Part shown: positions 35,663 to 44,632 of the stretch, one piece after another
Position numbering within the stretch: the stretch's first letter is position 1
Layout: each line of letters begins with the position of its first letter
The notes under the pieces: model-generated
Databases searched by the model: none
Seen by the model: the letters and a program-made list of their open reading frames with translations, nothing else
What the model was told of the DNA's origin: nothing
Program-made: the position numbers and the translations under genes
Assembly: GCA_014656175.1 (NCBI GenBank)
Contig: BNBX01000005.1
Location: forward strand, 138,117-202,116
Direction of reading: 5' to 3'
Length of the DNA stretch: 64,000 bases
Source of the DNA: Streptomyces werraensis
GTDB taxonomy: Bacteria; Actinomycetota; Actinomycetes; Streptomycetales; Streptomycetaceae

Positions 35663-37105
35663 GTGACGAATTCATGGGTCAATCACGCCGGGCGCACCGG
35701 CAGCGACCTTCATCTGGACCTGGACCTGGACCCGGCCGGAGGCGGCAGCCGTCGCGCCGTCCTCGGCCGTGCGCTGCGTGAGGCGATCAGGGAGGGACGA
35801 CTGGCCCCGGGCACCCGGCTCCCTCCCTACCGGTCGCTCGCCGCCGACCTCGGACTGGCCCGCAACACCGTCGCCGAGACCTACGCCGAACTCGCCGCCG
35901 AGGGCTGGCTGGTCGCCCGTCAGGGATCGGGAACGAGAGTGGCGCCCGGAGCCAGGCCGGCCGCTGCCCCGCGCGGTCCCGAGACCGTGCCGGCCACGTG
36001 TCAACCACCCGCCCACGACCTGCGGCAGGGTCTGCCCGACGTCGCCTCCTTCCCCCGTACGGCCTGGCTGGCCTCCGCCCGGCGGGCGCTGAACACGGCG
36101 CCCCACGAGGCGTTCGGGCCCGGCGATCCCCGCGGACGGCCGGAACTGCGGCGCGCCCTCGCCGGATACCTCTCCCGTGTGCGGGGCGTCCGCGCCCGCC
36201 CCGGGACGATCGTCGTGTGCTCCGGCGTCGCCCACGCCCTGCGCCTGCTCTTCGAGGGCAAGGTGGTGCGCGGTCCCCTGGCCGTGGAGTCCTACGGACT
36301 GCCGTTCCACCGGTCGCTCCTGGAGGCGGCACGGGTCCGGACCGTGCCGCTGACACTCGACGAACACGGCGCCCGCACCGAGGAGTTGCCCGCACTGAAG
36401 GGCGTACGGGCGGCCCTGCTCACCCCCGCCCACCAGTTCCCCACCGGGGGAGCGCTCCGTCCCGAGCGGCGGACCGCCGCGGTGAACTGGGCGCGCGCGG
36501 CCGGGGGTGTACTGCTGGAGGACGACTACGACGGGGAGTTCCGATACGACCGGGAGCCGGTGGGCGCCGTCCAGGGACTGGACCCGCAGCACGTCGTGTA
36601 CCTGGGTTCGCTCAGCAAGAGCCTCTCCCCCGCGCTGAGGCTGGGCTGGATGGTGCTGCCGGAGCACCTGGTGGAACCCGTGCTGCGTGCCAAGGGGGAG
36701 CGTGAGGCGTGGGCGGGGGTCACTGATCAGCTGACCCTCGCCGATTTCATCGAGTCGGGCCACTACGACCGTCACGTCCGCCGGACCCGGCAGCGGTACC
36801 GGCAGCGGAGGGACCGTCTGGTCGCGCTCCTCGCCCGCCGGGCACCGCACGTCAAGCCCACGGGTGTCGCCGCGGGCCTGCACGCGGTGCTGAACCTGCC
36901 GCCCGGCACCGAACGGTCCGTCGCCGAGGCCGCGGCCCGGCAGCGCGTCGCGGTGGACCCGCTCGCCGGTTTCCGGCACCCGGCGGCCACCATGCCCGCC
37001 CGCGACGGCCTGGTCGTCGGCTATGCCGCGCCCCCCGACCACGGTCTCGGACCCGCGTTCGACGCTCTCTGCGGCATCTTGCCTCCCCCACCGGACGGGG
37101 GCTGA
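35663..37105 (+). CDS. MocR/PdxR-type GntR regulator with aminotransferase domain
   Basis: The 480-residue product has an N-terminal GntR winged helix (about 25-95; LGLARNTVAETYAELAAEGWLVARQGSGTRV) and a fold-type I aminotransferase domain (about 120-475) with the PLP lysine in LGSLSKSLSPALRLGW and the Asp in LEDDYDGEFRYD. MocR proteins commonly control vitamin B6, GABA or amino-acid genes, often divergently placed; here the adjacent target would be the cupin. The GTG start lies 158 bp from the cupin start. Confidence 0.92.
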   Translation: MTNSWVNHAGRTGSDLHLDLDLDPAGGGSRRAVLGRALREAIREGRLAPGTRLPPYRSLAADLGLARNTVAETYAELAAEGWLVARQGSGTRVAPGARPAAAPRGPETVPATCQPPAHDLRQGLPDVASFPRTAWLASARRALNTAPHEAFGPGDPRGRPELRRALAGYLSRVRGVRARPGTIVVCSGVAHALRLLFEGKVVRGPLAVESYGLPFHRSLLEAARVRTVPLTLDEHGARTEELPALKGVRAALLTPAHQFPTGGALRPERRTAAVNWARAAGGVLLEDDYDGEFRYDREPVGAVQGLDPQHVVYLGSLSKSLSPALRLGWMVLPEHLVEPVLRAKGEREAWAGVTDQLTLADFIESGHYDRHVRRTRQRYRQRRDRLVALLARRAPHVKPTGVAAGLHAVLNLPPGTERSVAEAAARQRVAVDPLAGFRHPAATMPARDGLVVGYAAPPDHGLGPAFDALCGILPPPPDGG

Positions 37106-37154
37106 CTGCCACGGCCGCCCGGGCCGGCCGCAGGCGTGGCGGGATCACGCACGG

Positions 37155-37189
37155 GCCCCACGTACCCGGTGGGTCGCCGCCCGTGGGGC
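37155..37189. terminator. hairpin between convergent mocR and xth
   Basis: An 8-bp outer stem, GCCCCACG / CGTGGGGC, encloses a smaller ACCC/GGGT pairing. It sits between the two convergent stops and can terminate either transcript. Confidence 0.55.
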
Positions 37190-37191
37190 GC

Positions 37192-37992
37192 CTACCCGTA
37201 GACGACCGTCACCGGCGCGTGGTCCGACCAGCGTTCGGCGTGGGTGGCCGCGCGTTCCACGTAGGCCTTCACCGCGCGGCCGGCCAGCCCCGGGGTGGCC
37301 ATCTGGTAGTCGATGCGCCAGCCCGTGTCGTTGTCGAAGGCGCGGCCCCGGTACGACCACCACGAGTAGGGGCCGTCGACGTCCGGGTGCAGGGCGCGCA
37401 CCACGTCGACGTAGCCGCCGTCGTCCGGGGCGAGGACGCGGGAGAGCCATTCCCGCTCCTCGGGCAGGAAACCGGAGTTCTTGGTGTTGCCGCGCCAGTT
37501 CTTCAGGTCGGCCTTCTCGTGCGCGATGTTCCAGTCGCCGCAGACGACGACCTCGCGCCCGTCGGCGGCGGCCTTCTCCCGCAGCTCCTTGAGGTACGCG
37601 AGGAACTCGTCCATGAAGCGGACCTTCTCGTCCTGCCGCTCCGTGCCGACCTCGCCGGACGGCAGGTACAGCGAGGCGACCGTCACACCGGGCAGGTCCG
37701 CCTCGACGTACCGTCCGCTGCCGTCGAACTCCGCCGAGCCGAAGCCGATCCGCACCCGCTCGGGCTCGCGCCGGGTGTACAGGGAGACGCCCGCGCGTCC
37801 CTTGGCGGCAGCGGGCGCGTGCACCACGTGCCATCCCTGGGGCTCCCGCACCGTCTCCGGCAGCTGCGCCGCCTCGGCCCGCACCTCCTGGAGGCACAGC
37901 ACATCGGCGGAGGTCCCGGCGAGCCACTCCACGAAGCCCTTCCTGGCGGCGGCGCGGAGTCCGTTGACGTTGGCAGAGGTCACAGTGAGCAC
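37192..37992 (-). CDS. xth: exodeoxyribonuclease III
   Basis: This 266-residue member of the Xth/APE family acts as an AP endonuclease and 3'-5' exonuclease in base-excision repair. Motifs: SANVNGLRAAARKG, LCLQEVRA (metal Glu), CGDWNIAHEKADL (Asp/Asn), and WSDHAPVTV (catalytic Asp-His). The GTG start at the first residue of LTVTSANV gives the normal length. It is divergent from a GNAT gene with 51 bp between. Confidence 0.92.
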   Translation of the reverse strand: MLTVTSANVNGLRAAARKGFVEWLAGTSADVLCLQEVRAEAAQLPETVREPQGWHVVHAPAAAKGRAGVSLYTRREPERVRIGFGSAEFDGSGRYVEADLPGVTVASLYLPSGEVGTERQDEKVRFMDEFLAYLKELREKAAADGREVVVCGDWNIAHEKADLKNWRGNTKNSGFLPEEREWLSRVLAPDDGGYVDVVRALHPDVDGPYSWWSYRGRAFDNDTGWRIDYQMATPGLAGRAVKAYVERAATHAERWSDHAPVTVVYG

Positions 37993-38043
37993 CAGGGCAC
38001 GATACGACACGCGCAGGTCCGGGCATGTTTTACGGTAATCGTC

Positions 38044-38520
38044 ATGGAAATCCGCCCGGTCCCCTACGACCACCCCGACGCCGTGAAGCTGGACGCCGCC
38101 GTCCAGGCCGAGTACGACATCCGCTACGGCGACGGCGGCGACGCCACCCCCATGGACCCCGCGGACTTCCGTCCCCCCAACGGCATCTACCTGATCGCCT
38201 ACGACGCGCTCGGCGTCCCGGTCGCCTCCGGCGGCTGGCGCGTCCAGGACGCCAACGAGGAGGGCAACCGGGACGGCGACGCCGAGCTGAAGCGCATGTA
38301 CGTCGTCGAGGACATGCGCGGCCGCGGTCTCGCCCGCCGCATCCTCGCCGCCCTGGAGGAGGACGCCCGCGCCGCCGGCCGCGTCCGCATGGTCCTGGAG
38401 ACCGGCACCAAGCAGCCGGAGGCCATCGCGCTGTACACCTCCAGCGGCTACGAGCCCTGCGAGAAGTTCGGCTACTACCGCTTCCACGAGGACAGCCTCT
38501 GCTACGCGAAGAAGCTGTAG
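38044..38520 (+). CDS. GNAT-family N-acetyltransferase
   Basis: The 158-residue GNAT fold has the acetyl-CoA loop YVVEDMRGRGLARRIL (Q/RxxGxG/A) and the late strand TGTKQPEAIALYTSSGYEPC. Its acceptor substrate is unknown. The ATG at MEIRPVPYDH follows directly on a short AT-rich promoter region shared with xth, and may be leaderless or weakly led. Confidence 0.88.
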   Translation: MEIRPVPYDHPDAVKLDAAVQAEYDIRYGDGGDATPMDPADFRPPNGIYLIAYDALGVPVASGGWRVQDANEEGNRDGDAELKRMYVVEDMRGRGLARRILAALEEDARAAGRVRMVLETGTKQPEAIALYTSSGYEPCEKFGYYRFHEDSLCYAKKL

Positions 38521-38531
38521 GACACCTCGGG

Positions 38532-38858
38532 TCAGGTGTGCCGGTGGTACACCTGGTTGGCGATCCGCCAGCCCGCGCCGGTGCGGGCCGGCAGGAACAC
38601 GTCGGTGAAGGTGCTGGCGCCGTGCCGCAGCGTCATGGTCGCCGTCGCGACGCTGCCGTGGACGTCGACGTCGTCGATCCGCCGGCGCCGGGCCGCTTCG
38701 TCCGCGGCCGGGCGCCCCGGGAAGAGGCCGCGGTACTCGTCCAGGGACCAGGAGACGAACACCCCGTCGAGCAGCGCAAGAACGTCACCGCCACGTCGTT
38801 CAGCGCCTTCGACGGGCCGCTGGACGTGAGGCCCCCGGACCAGGCCGAGGAGCTGCAC
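38532..38858 (-). pseudogene. 5'-truncated NTF2-like (lumazine-binding_2 type) gene at a deletion scar
   Basis: The last 75 residues (SWSLDEYRGLFPGRP ... DDVDVHGSVATATMTLRHG ... WRIANQVYHRHT) match the C-terminal half of SnoaL/NTF2-like lumazine-binding_2 proteins. The first half, which should contain YLxAL...FHPDA, is missing and replaced by unrelated residues (about 1-33) from a fortuitous GTG. On the plus strand, 38776-38876 reads as the tail of another protein ending AEELHMSGTG. This suggests two gene ends joined by a deletion near 38775. It might still be expressed as a short protein. Confidence 0.5.
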
Positions 38859-38892
38859 ATGAGCGGCACCGGCTGACGGCCGCGGAACAAGT

Positions 38893-38928
38893 CGAAGCCC
38901 CGGCCGGGTGAACCCGGCCGGGGCTTCG
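38893..38928 (-). terminator. hairpin terminator after the tRNA gene
   Basis: A perfect 17-bp stem beginning CGAAGCCCCGGCCGGGT with a 2-nt centre lies 6 bp past the 3' end of tRNA-Ala on the minus strand, and also 15 bp past the plus-strand remnant's stop. Confidence 0.85.
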
Positions 38929-38933
38929 TTGCG

Positions 38934-39007
38934 TGGACCTGAGGGGATTTGAACCCCTGGCCCCCTCGATGCGAACGAGGTGCGCTACCGGACTGCGCCA
39001 CAGGCCC
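38934..39007 (-). tRNA. tRNA-Ala, anticodon CGC
   Basis: The minus strand folds into a complete cloverleaf: acceptor GGGCCTG/CAGGTCC (one G-U), D stem GCGC/GCGC, anticodon arm CCTCG-TTCGCAT-CGAGG with anticodon CGC, and T arm AGGGG-TTCAAAT-CCCCT. The discriminator base is A and the CCA end is not encoded. It is 74 nt long and reads the GCG alanine codon, which is very common in GC-rich genomes. Confidence 0.93.
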
Positions 39008-39021
39008 TTGCAACGAGTGAA

Positions 39022-39049
39022 ACTTTAGCATCCCGATCGGGGTGCTCAA
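39022..39049 (-). promoter_or_regulatory. promoter of the tRNA gene
   Basis: On the minus strand TTGAGC (-35) and TAAAGT (-10) are separated by 16 nt, placing the start of transcription about 5-10 nt before the tRNA 5' end. Confidence 0.6.
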
Positions 39050-39067
39050 AAATCCGTTGGCCGGGTG

Positions 39068-40336
39068 CTACTCGTTCGCGGCCTTGGGACGGTCGCCGTC
39101 CTCGTACTGGTCGAACAGCGGGGTGCGTCCGCGCTCGCGGGAGCGGCGGGCGGAGGCGGCGCGACGGGCGTCGGTGCGGCCGCCGTCCGCGTCCCGGTCG
39201 TCGGCCGCCGGCGGCTCCGGCTCCTCGGCCGCCGCCTGCGTCTCCTCGGCCGGCACGGCGCTGGAGCGGGCGGAGCTCCAGGTGTCCGGGGCGCCGAGGT
39301 CGACGTCACCGGAGGCGCGCGGCGCGACCGGGGCCGTCACGTACGTGGGGAGCGGGACGGGGACCGGGTCCCAGCTGTCGCCGCCCTGGCAGGGCCGCCG
39401 GCTGCGCTCGCGCTGCTGGTCGACCCACTCGGCGTGGTCGGTCTGCTCGACCAGCGCGCGCCGGTCCGCGGCGAGCGCGGACAGGCCCGGGTCGGTGCCG
39501 ACGCCGGCTTCGGGGCCCTCCGGTTCGTCCGGGTCGGCCTCGTCGACGACGGGACGGCGGCGGGGCCGCCGCTCGCGCAGCCGTTGCGCCGCGGCCTCGG
39601 CCTGGCGGCGGTCCATCTGGTAGGCGAACCGGCGGCGCTCCTGGGAGCGCAGGTAGGCGATGTAGGCGCTGAGCAGCACGGCGGGCACGCCCGGCGCCCA
39701 GAGGAACGCCAGCCCGCCGACCGCGGCGACGACCGCGCCGAGCGTGAAGGCGAGGAACAGCATCGTGATGGTGCGCCGGCGGCGCGCGAGGACCTTCGAG
39801 CGCCGGGCGCGCTCGGCGGCGGCCTGCGCGCTGCGGTCCCGGCGGGCGAGGTCCGGGGAGCGGCGCGCGGCGGGGACGCGGCCCTGCGCGGCGGGGTCGC
39901 GGAAGGCGGCCGGTTCGCCCCGGCCGGCGGTCCGCTCGTCGAGCGGGGCGGCCTCCTCGGGCGCGTGCGGTTCGCCGCGTTCCTGCGGGGCCGGCCCGCC
40001 GCGGCCCGGTTCCGGACGCTCGTCCAGGAGGGGCGGTACGGGCACCTGGGTCTGCGGACGGGTCTGGGACACGGCGAAGGCCCGGACGTCCACCGAGTCG
40101 GTGATCGCATCCGGGTCGTGGACGCCCTGCTCCCCCTCGTCGGCGGAGCGCGCCCGCAGGTCCTTGGCGTACCGGCGCTCCATGCCCGCCCGTCCGGACA
40201 GCAGCCGGATGGCGGTGCTGAAGCGTTCCGTCGGACGTGCCTCGTTCAGCTCGTCCTGCCTACGGAGCCACATCGGCACCAAGTAGGCGGCCCAGGCCCC
40301 GACGATGACTGCGTAGATGAGGCCGCTGCTGCTCAC
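39068..40336 (-). CDS. sepX: divisome membrane protein SepX/GlpR
   Basis: The 422-residue product begins with a membrane helix (MSSSGLIYAVIVGAWAAYLVPMWLRR), followed by a long charged region, a second hydrophobic hairpin (about 190-230: TMLFLAFTLGAVVAAVGGLAFLW...AVLLSAYIAYL) and an acidic/Arg-rich tail. This architecture and the neighbours (rimJ, mog, moaC, moeA-like, galU) match the actinobacterial GlpR/SepX protein, the membrane receptor of the gephyrin-like Glp and a stabiliser of the Streptomyces divisome. It starts with GTG. The name rests on architecture and synteny. Confidence 0.75.
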   Translation of the reverse strand: MSSSGLIYAVIVGAWAAYLVPMWLRRQDELNEARPTERFSTAIRLLSGRAGMERRYAKDLRARSADEGEQGVHDPDAITDSVDVRAFAVSQTRPQTQVPVPPLLDERPEPGRGGPAPQERGEPHAPEEAAPLDERTAGRGEPAAFRDPAAQGRVPAARRSPDLARRDRSAQAAAERARRSKVLARRRRTITMLFLAFTLGAVVAAVGGLAFLWAPGVPAVLLSAYIAYLRSQERRRFAYQMDRRQAEAAAQRLRERRPRRRPVVDEADPDEPEGPEAGVGTDPGLSALAADRRALVEQTDHAEWVDQQRERSRRPCQGGDSWDPVPVPLPTYVTAPVAPRASGDVDLGAPDTWSSARSSAVPAEETQAAAEEPEPPAADDRDADGGRTDARRAASARRSRERGRTPLFDQYEDGDRPKAANE

Positions 40337-40509
40337 GTCTCACACCGTAGAGGGGTTTGCACGGGGCCATAGGCCAATTGGGCCGGTGTGTCGCACGATC
40401 TGGCTGATATTTCGAACTTTTCTTGTGATGGATGCGATCGGACAGTCGCCGGATCCCGGTAATTGCCGGTTCCGAGTCGGTCGTCCCGCACCGCAATTCG
40501 AACGTATAT

Positions 40510-41172
40510 TCAATTAGTGGGGCCGTGCTGGATTCCGTGGTCGCGCTGTTCGCGTCCGGGCAGCTCATGGCCCGACCGCTCCCGCGCGCGGGCGCGGCGC
40601 CAGCGGGCGAGGAGACCGTCCGGGACTTCTTCCGCGGTGAGCGCGAACACGAGATGGTCGCGCCACGCGCCGTCGATGTGGAGATAGCGCGGGCGCAGCC
40701 CTTCCTCGCGGAATCCGAGTTTCTCCACGACCCTGCGGCTGGGGCCGTTCTCGGGGCGAATGCAGACCTCGATGCGGTGCAGTCCGACGGTGCGGAAACA
40801 GTGGTCGACGGCCATCGCGACGGACGTGGGCACCACGCCCCGTCCGGCGACGGCCTCGTCCACCCAGTAGCCGATGTGCCCGGAGCACATGGAGCCCCAG
40901 GTGATCCCCGCGACGGTCAACTGTCCGACCAGGCGCCCCTGGTACTCGATGACGAACGGCAGCATGCGGCCCGCGCTCGCCTCGGAGCGCAGGTGGCGCA
41001 CCATCTGCCGGTAGGTGGGGCGGTGGGTGACGGGGCCGCTGGGCGTGGGCGGCGGGATGGTCGCCTCCCAGGGCCGCAGCCAGTCGCGGTTGCGGCGGTT
41101 CACCTCGCGCCAGGCCTTCTGGTCGCGCAGCTTTATCGGCCGGAGGACGATGTCGCCGTCCACCAGCTCCAC
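40510..41172 (-). CDS. rimJ: RimJ-like GNAT N-acetyltransferase
   Basis: This 220-residue GNAT of the RimJ/RimL group, which acetylates protein N termini such as ribosomal proteins, shows DIVLRPIKLRDQKAWREVNRRNRDWLRPWE at the start and the CoA loop IRPENGPSRRVVEKLGFREEG. The C-terminal 20 residues (GHELPGREQRDHGIQHGPTN) are not family-like and the DNA there is AT-richer, so the 3' end may have been extended. It starts with GTG. Neighbours are mog upstream and sepX downstream, as in mycobacteria (Rv0995-Rv0996). Confidence 0.82.
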   Translation of the reverse strand: MELVDGDIVLRPIKLRDQKAWREVNRRNRDWLRPWEATIPPPTPSGPVTHRPTYRQMVRHLRSEASAGRMLPFVIEYQGRLVGQLTVAGITWGSMCSGHIGYWVDEAVAGRGVVPTSVAMAVDHCFRTVGLHRIEVCIRPENGPSRRVVEKLGFREEGLRPRYLHIDGAWRDHLVFALTAEEVPDGLLARWRRARARERSGHELPGREQRDHGIQHGPTN

Positions 41173-41189
41173 GGGCCAGTACGGGGTGT

Positions 41190-41711
41190 TCAGCGCGCAC
41201 CCCCGTCGTCGGCGTCCGGACGGGGATGGTCCCCGCCGCGCAGCTGGTCCACCGCGTGCCTCAGCAGCGGCTCCAGGACGGCGAGACCGTCCTTCACCCC
41301 GCCGCTCGACCCGGGGAGGTTGACGATCAGCGTGGTGCCCGCGACGCCGGCTAGGCCGCGGGAGAGGGCGGCGGTGGGCACCTTGTCCCGGCCGTACGCG
41401 CGGATGGCCTCGGCGATGCCGGGGACCTCGCGGTCGATCACCCGGCGGGTGGCCTCGGGGGTGCGGTCGGTGGGCGAGATGCCGGTGCCGCCGGTGGTGA
41501 CGACGACGTCGTACCCGGCGTCGGCGGCCGCGCGCAGGGCGGCCTCCACGGGGTCGCCGTCGGGGACCACCTGGGGGCCGTCGACGGCGAAGCCGAACCG
41601 CTTCAGACCCTCGGCGATCAGCGGGCCGCCCGTGTCCTGGTAGACGCCTGCGGCGGCGCGGTTGGACGCCGTGACGACGAGGGCCCGGTACGGGGCCGCG
41701 GGGTGCGTCAT
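41190..41711 (-). CDS. mog: molybdenum cofactor protein MogA/MoaB
   Basis: The 173-residue product is of the MogA/MoaB family, which adenylylates molybdopterin before metal insertion. Motifs include [22 protein letters not shown] and [14 protein letters not shown]. The ATG overlaps the moaC stop by 4 nt (ATGA). It sits between moaC and rimJ in a molybdenum-cofactor/divisome cluster. Confidence 0.9.
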   Translation of the reverse strand: MTHPAAPYRALVVTASNRAAAGVYQDTGGPLIAEGLKRFGFAVDGPQVVPDGDPVEAALRAAADAGYDVVVTTGGTGISPTDRTPEATRRVIDREVPGIAEAIRAYGRDKVPTAALSRGLAGVAGTTLIVNLPGSSGGVKDGLAVLEPLLRHAVDQLRGGDHPRPDADDGGAR

Positions 41712-42223
41712 GACCGGCTCCAGTCGCCCGACTTGCCGCCCGTCTTCTCCTCCACCCGCACGTCCGTGATGACCGCCTCCTTGTCGACCGCCTTGACCAT
41801 GTCGATCACGGTGAGCGCGGCCACGGACACGGCGGTGAGGGCTTCCATCTCGACGCCCGTGCGGTCCGTCGTCCGTACGGTCGCCGCGATCTCCACGGCG
41901 TCGTCCGCGACCGACAGGTCCAGTTTCACACCGGACAGCGCCAGGGGGTGACACAGCGGGATGAGGTCGGGGGTGCGTTTGGCGCCCATGATGCCCGCGA
42001 TGCGCGCGGTGGCGAGCGCGTCGCCCTTGGGCACGCCCTCGCCGCGCAGCAGCTCGACCACGCGCGGCGCGACGAGCACGCGGCCGGTGGCGCGTGCGGT
42101 GCGCGCGGTGACGTCCTTGGCGGACACGTCGACCATGCGGGCGGCGCCCGCCTCGTCGATGTGGGTCAGACGGGACTGGTCGTCGGTGGGTCCGGGGGTG
42201 TCCCCCCGGGAAGGCACGGTCAT
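41708..42223 (-). CDS. moaC: cyclic pyranopterin monophosphate synthase
   Basis: MoaC makes cyclic pyranopterin monophosphate from the MoaA product in molybdenum cofactor synthesis. The 171-residue protein has the family motifs [29 protein letters not shown] and [11 protein letters not shown] with the catalytic lysines. No moaA lies in the window. The ATG is preceded by the unrelated C-terminal spacer of the upstream gene; mog follows with an overlap. Confidence 0.93.
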   Translation of the reverse strand: MTVPSRGDTPGPTDDQSRLTHIDEAGAARMVDVSAKDVTARTARATGRVLVAPRVVELLRGEGVPKGDALATARIAGIMGAKRTPDLIPLCHPLALSGVKLDLSVADDAVEIAATVRTTDRTGVEMEALTAVSVAALTVIDMVKAVDKEAVITDVRVEEKTGGKSGDWSRS

Positions 42224-42309
42224 GATGGTGTGGCGCTCCCGGTCCTGGCCCGTCGCGGTGCGGGGCGCGGGCCTGTTGTGCGCGACACGGTACCGCCAAC
42301 GGGCGCTGC

Positions 42310-43632
42310 TCAGCCGAGCAGGACCACCTCGACCTCGGTGCCCGGCGCCACGTCCTGGACGTCCTCGGGGACGACGACGAGCGCGTTCGCCCGGGCGAGG
42401 GCGGCGACCAGATGCGATCCGGCGCCGCCGACGGGCGTGACGACGCCGTCGGCGTACCGGCCGCGCAGGAACTGGCGGCGGCCCTTCGGCGAGGTCAGTG
42501 CCTTCTCGGCCCTCAGCTCGGCGCGCACGCGCGGCCGGTGGACGTCCTCGAGCCCCATCAGGGCGCGGATGGCGGGGCGGACGAACAGCTCGAAGGAGAC
42601 GTAGGAGGAGACCGGGTTGCCGGGGAGGGCGAGCAGCGGGGTGTGGTCGGGACCGATGGAACCGAAGCCCTGCGGCTTGCCCGGCTGCATGGCGAGCTTG
42701 CGGAACTCCACGCCGCTGCCGGGCTCGTCCTCGTCGCCCGCGTGCGAGAGCGCCTCCTTGACGACGTCGTACGCCCCGACGCTCACGCCGCCGGAGGTGA
42801 CCATCAGGTCGGCGCGGACGAGCTGGTCCTCGATGGTGTCGCGGAGGGTCTCGGCGTCGTCGGCGACGGCGCCGACGCGGTAGGCGATGGCGCCGGCGTC
42901 GCGGGCGGCGGCGGTGAGGGCGAAGCTGTTGGAGTCGTAGATCTGGCCGGGGCGCAGCGGCTCGTCGGGCTGGACGAGTTCGCTGCCGGTGGAGAGGACC
43001 ACCACGCGCGGGCGCGGGCGCACCCGGACCGTGCCGCGGCCGACGGCGGCGAGGAGGGAGATCTGCGGCGGGCCGAGGACGGTGCCGGCCTCCAGGACGC
43101 GGTCGCCGGCCCGTACGTCGCTGCCCTGGGCGCGTACGTGCGCGCCGGCGGGCGCGGGGCGGTAGACGCTGACCTGTCCGGTGGCGCCCTCGGGAGCGAG
43201 GCTGCGGGCGCGCATCCCGGCGACGGGACCCTCGCCGAGGCCGCCGTCGGTCCACTCGACGGGGACGACGGTCTCGGCGCCGGGCGGGAGCGGGGCGCCG
43301 GTCATGATGCGCGCGGCCTGCCCGGGGCCGACGTGCAGGGGGTCGGCCGCGCCGGCCGCGACGTCGCCGACGACCTCGAGGGAGGCCGGGTACTCCTCGC
43401 TCGCGCCGGCGATGTCCGCGACCCGCACCGCGTAGCCGTCCATCGAGCTGTTGTCGAAGGGGGGCAGGGAGACCGGGACCGTGATGTCCTCGACGAGGAC
43501 GCAGCCCTGTGCGTCGAGGAGGTTCAGTTCGATGGGGTCGAGCGGGCGGACGGTCGCGAGGATGTCGTCCAGGTGCTCGTCCACCGACCAGAGGTGGTCC
43601 GGTTCTGCGGTGCGGGGCGCGGCGCTGCTCAA
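42310..43632 (-). CDS. glp: MoeA/gephyrin-like protein (Glp type)
   Basis: The 440-residue MoeA fold has [68 protein letters not shown] and [20 protein letters not shown]. MoeA inserts molybdate into the pterin; the copy encoded beside GlpR/SepX in Actinobacteria (Glp) has been shown to bind FtsZ's C-terminal tail. Either or both roles are possible here. The TTG start overlaps the galU stop (TTGA) and agrees with the family N terminus. Confidence 0.8.
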   Translation of the reverse strand: MSSAAPRTAEPDHLWSVDEHLDDILATVRPLDPIELNLLDAQGCVLVEDITVPVSLPPFDNSSMDGYAVRVADIAGASEEYPASLEVVGDVAAGAADPLHVGPGQAARIMTGAPLPPGAETVVPVEWTDGGLGEGPVAGMRARSLAPEGATGQVSVYRPAPAGAHVRAQGSDVRAGDRVLEAGTVLGPPQISLLAAVGRGTVRVRPRPRVVVLSTGSELVQPDEPLRPGQIYDSNSFALTAAARDAGAIAYRVGAVADDAETLRDTIEDQLVRADLMVTSGGVSVGAYDVVKEALSHAGDEDEPGSGVEFRKLAMQPGKPQGFGSIGPDHTPLLALPGNPVSSYVSFELFVRPAIRALMGLEDVHRPRVRAELRAEKALTSPKGRRQFLRGRYADGVVTPVGGAGSHLVAALARANALVVVPEDVQDVAPGTEVEVVLLG

Positions 43633-44540
43633 CGTTGCTGCATCTCCTCGGTGACGAATCGCTGGAGCCAGGTCCGGAAGTCCGGTCCCAGGTCCTCACG
43701 TTCGCACGCGAGACGGACAATGGCACGCAGGTAGTCCCCGCGGTCGCCGGTGTCATAGCGGCGGCCCTGGAAGATGACGCCGTGCACCGGTCCGCCGAGC
43801 GTGGCGTCCGCGGCGAGCTGCTGGAGGGCGTCGGTCAGCTGGATCTCGCCGCCGCGGCCGGGCTCGGTCTTGCTCAGCACGTCGAAGACGGCCGGGTCGA
43901 GGACGTAGCGGCCGATGATGGCGTAGTGGGAGGGCGCCTCCTCGCGGGAGGGCTTCTCGACCAGGCCGCTGAGCCGCACGACGTCGGCGTCGGTGGTGGC
44001 CTCGACGGCGGCGGAGCCGTAGAGGTGGATCTGCTCGGGGGCCACCTCCATCAGCGCGACGACGCTGCCGCCGTGCTCCTGCTGCACCTCGATCATGCGC
44101 TGGAGCAGCGGGTCGCGCGGGTCGATCAGGTCGTCGCCGAGGAGGACGGCGAAAGGCTCGTCGCCGACGTGCGGGGCGGCGCACAGCACGGCGTGGCCGA
44201 GGCCCTTGGGGTCGCCCTGGCGGACGTAGTGCATGGTGGCGAGGTCGCTGGACTCCTGGACCTTGGCGAGACGTTCGCCGTCGCCCTTCTTCTCGAGCGC
44301 GGACTCGAGTTCGTAGTTGCGGTCGAAGTGGTCCTCGAGCGGGCGCTTGTTGCGGCCCGTGACCATGAGGACGTCGTCGAGGCCGGCGGCGACGGCCTCT
44401 TCGACCACGTACTGGATCGCCGGCTTGTCGACCACCGGCAGCATCTCCTTGGGCGTGGCCTTGGTGGCCGGCAGGAACCGGGTGCCGAGGCCGGCGGCGG
44501 GGATGACAGCCTTGCTGATCCGCGGGTGTGACTGAGACAT
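43629..44540 (-). CDS. galU: UTP-glucose-1-phosphate uridylyltransferase
   Basis: GalU makes UDP-glucose for cell-wall polymers and trehalose. The 303-residue protein shows [54 protein letters not shown] and [13 protein letters not shown]. The ATG before SQSHPRI was chosen; a GTG three codons earlier is possible. It leads the minus-strand galU-glp-moaC-mog-rimJ-sepX set. Confidence 0.93.
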   Translation of the reverse strand: MSQSHPRISKAVIPAAGLGTRFLPATKATPKEMLPVVDKPAIQYVVEEAVAAGLDDVLMVTGRNKRPLEDHFDRNYELESALEKKGDGERLAKVQESSDLATMHYVRQGDPKGLGHAVLCAAPHVGDEPFAVLLGDDLIDPRDPLLQRMIEVQQEHGGSVVALMEVAPEQIHLYGSAAVEATTDADVVRLSGLVEKPSREEAPSHYAIIGRYVLDPAVFDVLSKTEPGRGGEIQLTDALQQLAADATLGGPVHGVIFQGRRYDTGDRGDYLRAIVRLACEREDLGPDFRTWLQRFVTEEMQQR

Positions 44541-44594
44541 GAGCGACACCCTAGCCGGTGTCTTTGTACTGAATCTGTGACTCCGCTGAAAAAA

Positions 44595-44608
44595 TGCTCA
44601 TATGAGCA
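44595..44608. promoter_or_regulatory. palindrome in the galU / cyclo-ligase divergent promoter region
   Basis: The perfect 14-bp palindrome TGCTCATATGAGCA lies in the 92-bp gap between the two divergent starts, in an AT-rich stretch (AAAAAATGCTCATATGAGCA). It overlaps the expected promoter of the 5-formyltetrahydrofolate cyclo-ligase gene. Confidence 0.5.
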
Positions 44609-44632
44609 CATTATGACCGTACGGGAATCGAC

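Noticed and set aside
38776..38876. A separate plus-strand gene ending AEELHMSGTG.
   Set aside because: Only the last ~34 codons look protein-like and there is no start or ribosome-binding site; treated as part of the deletion scar.
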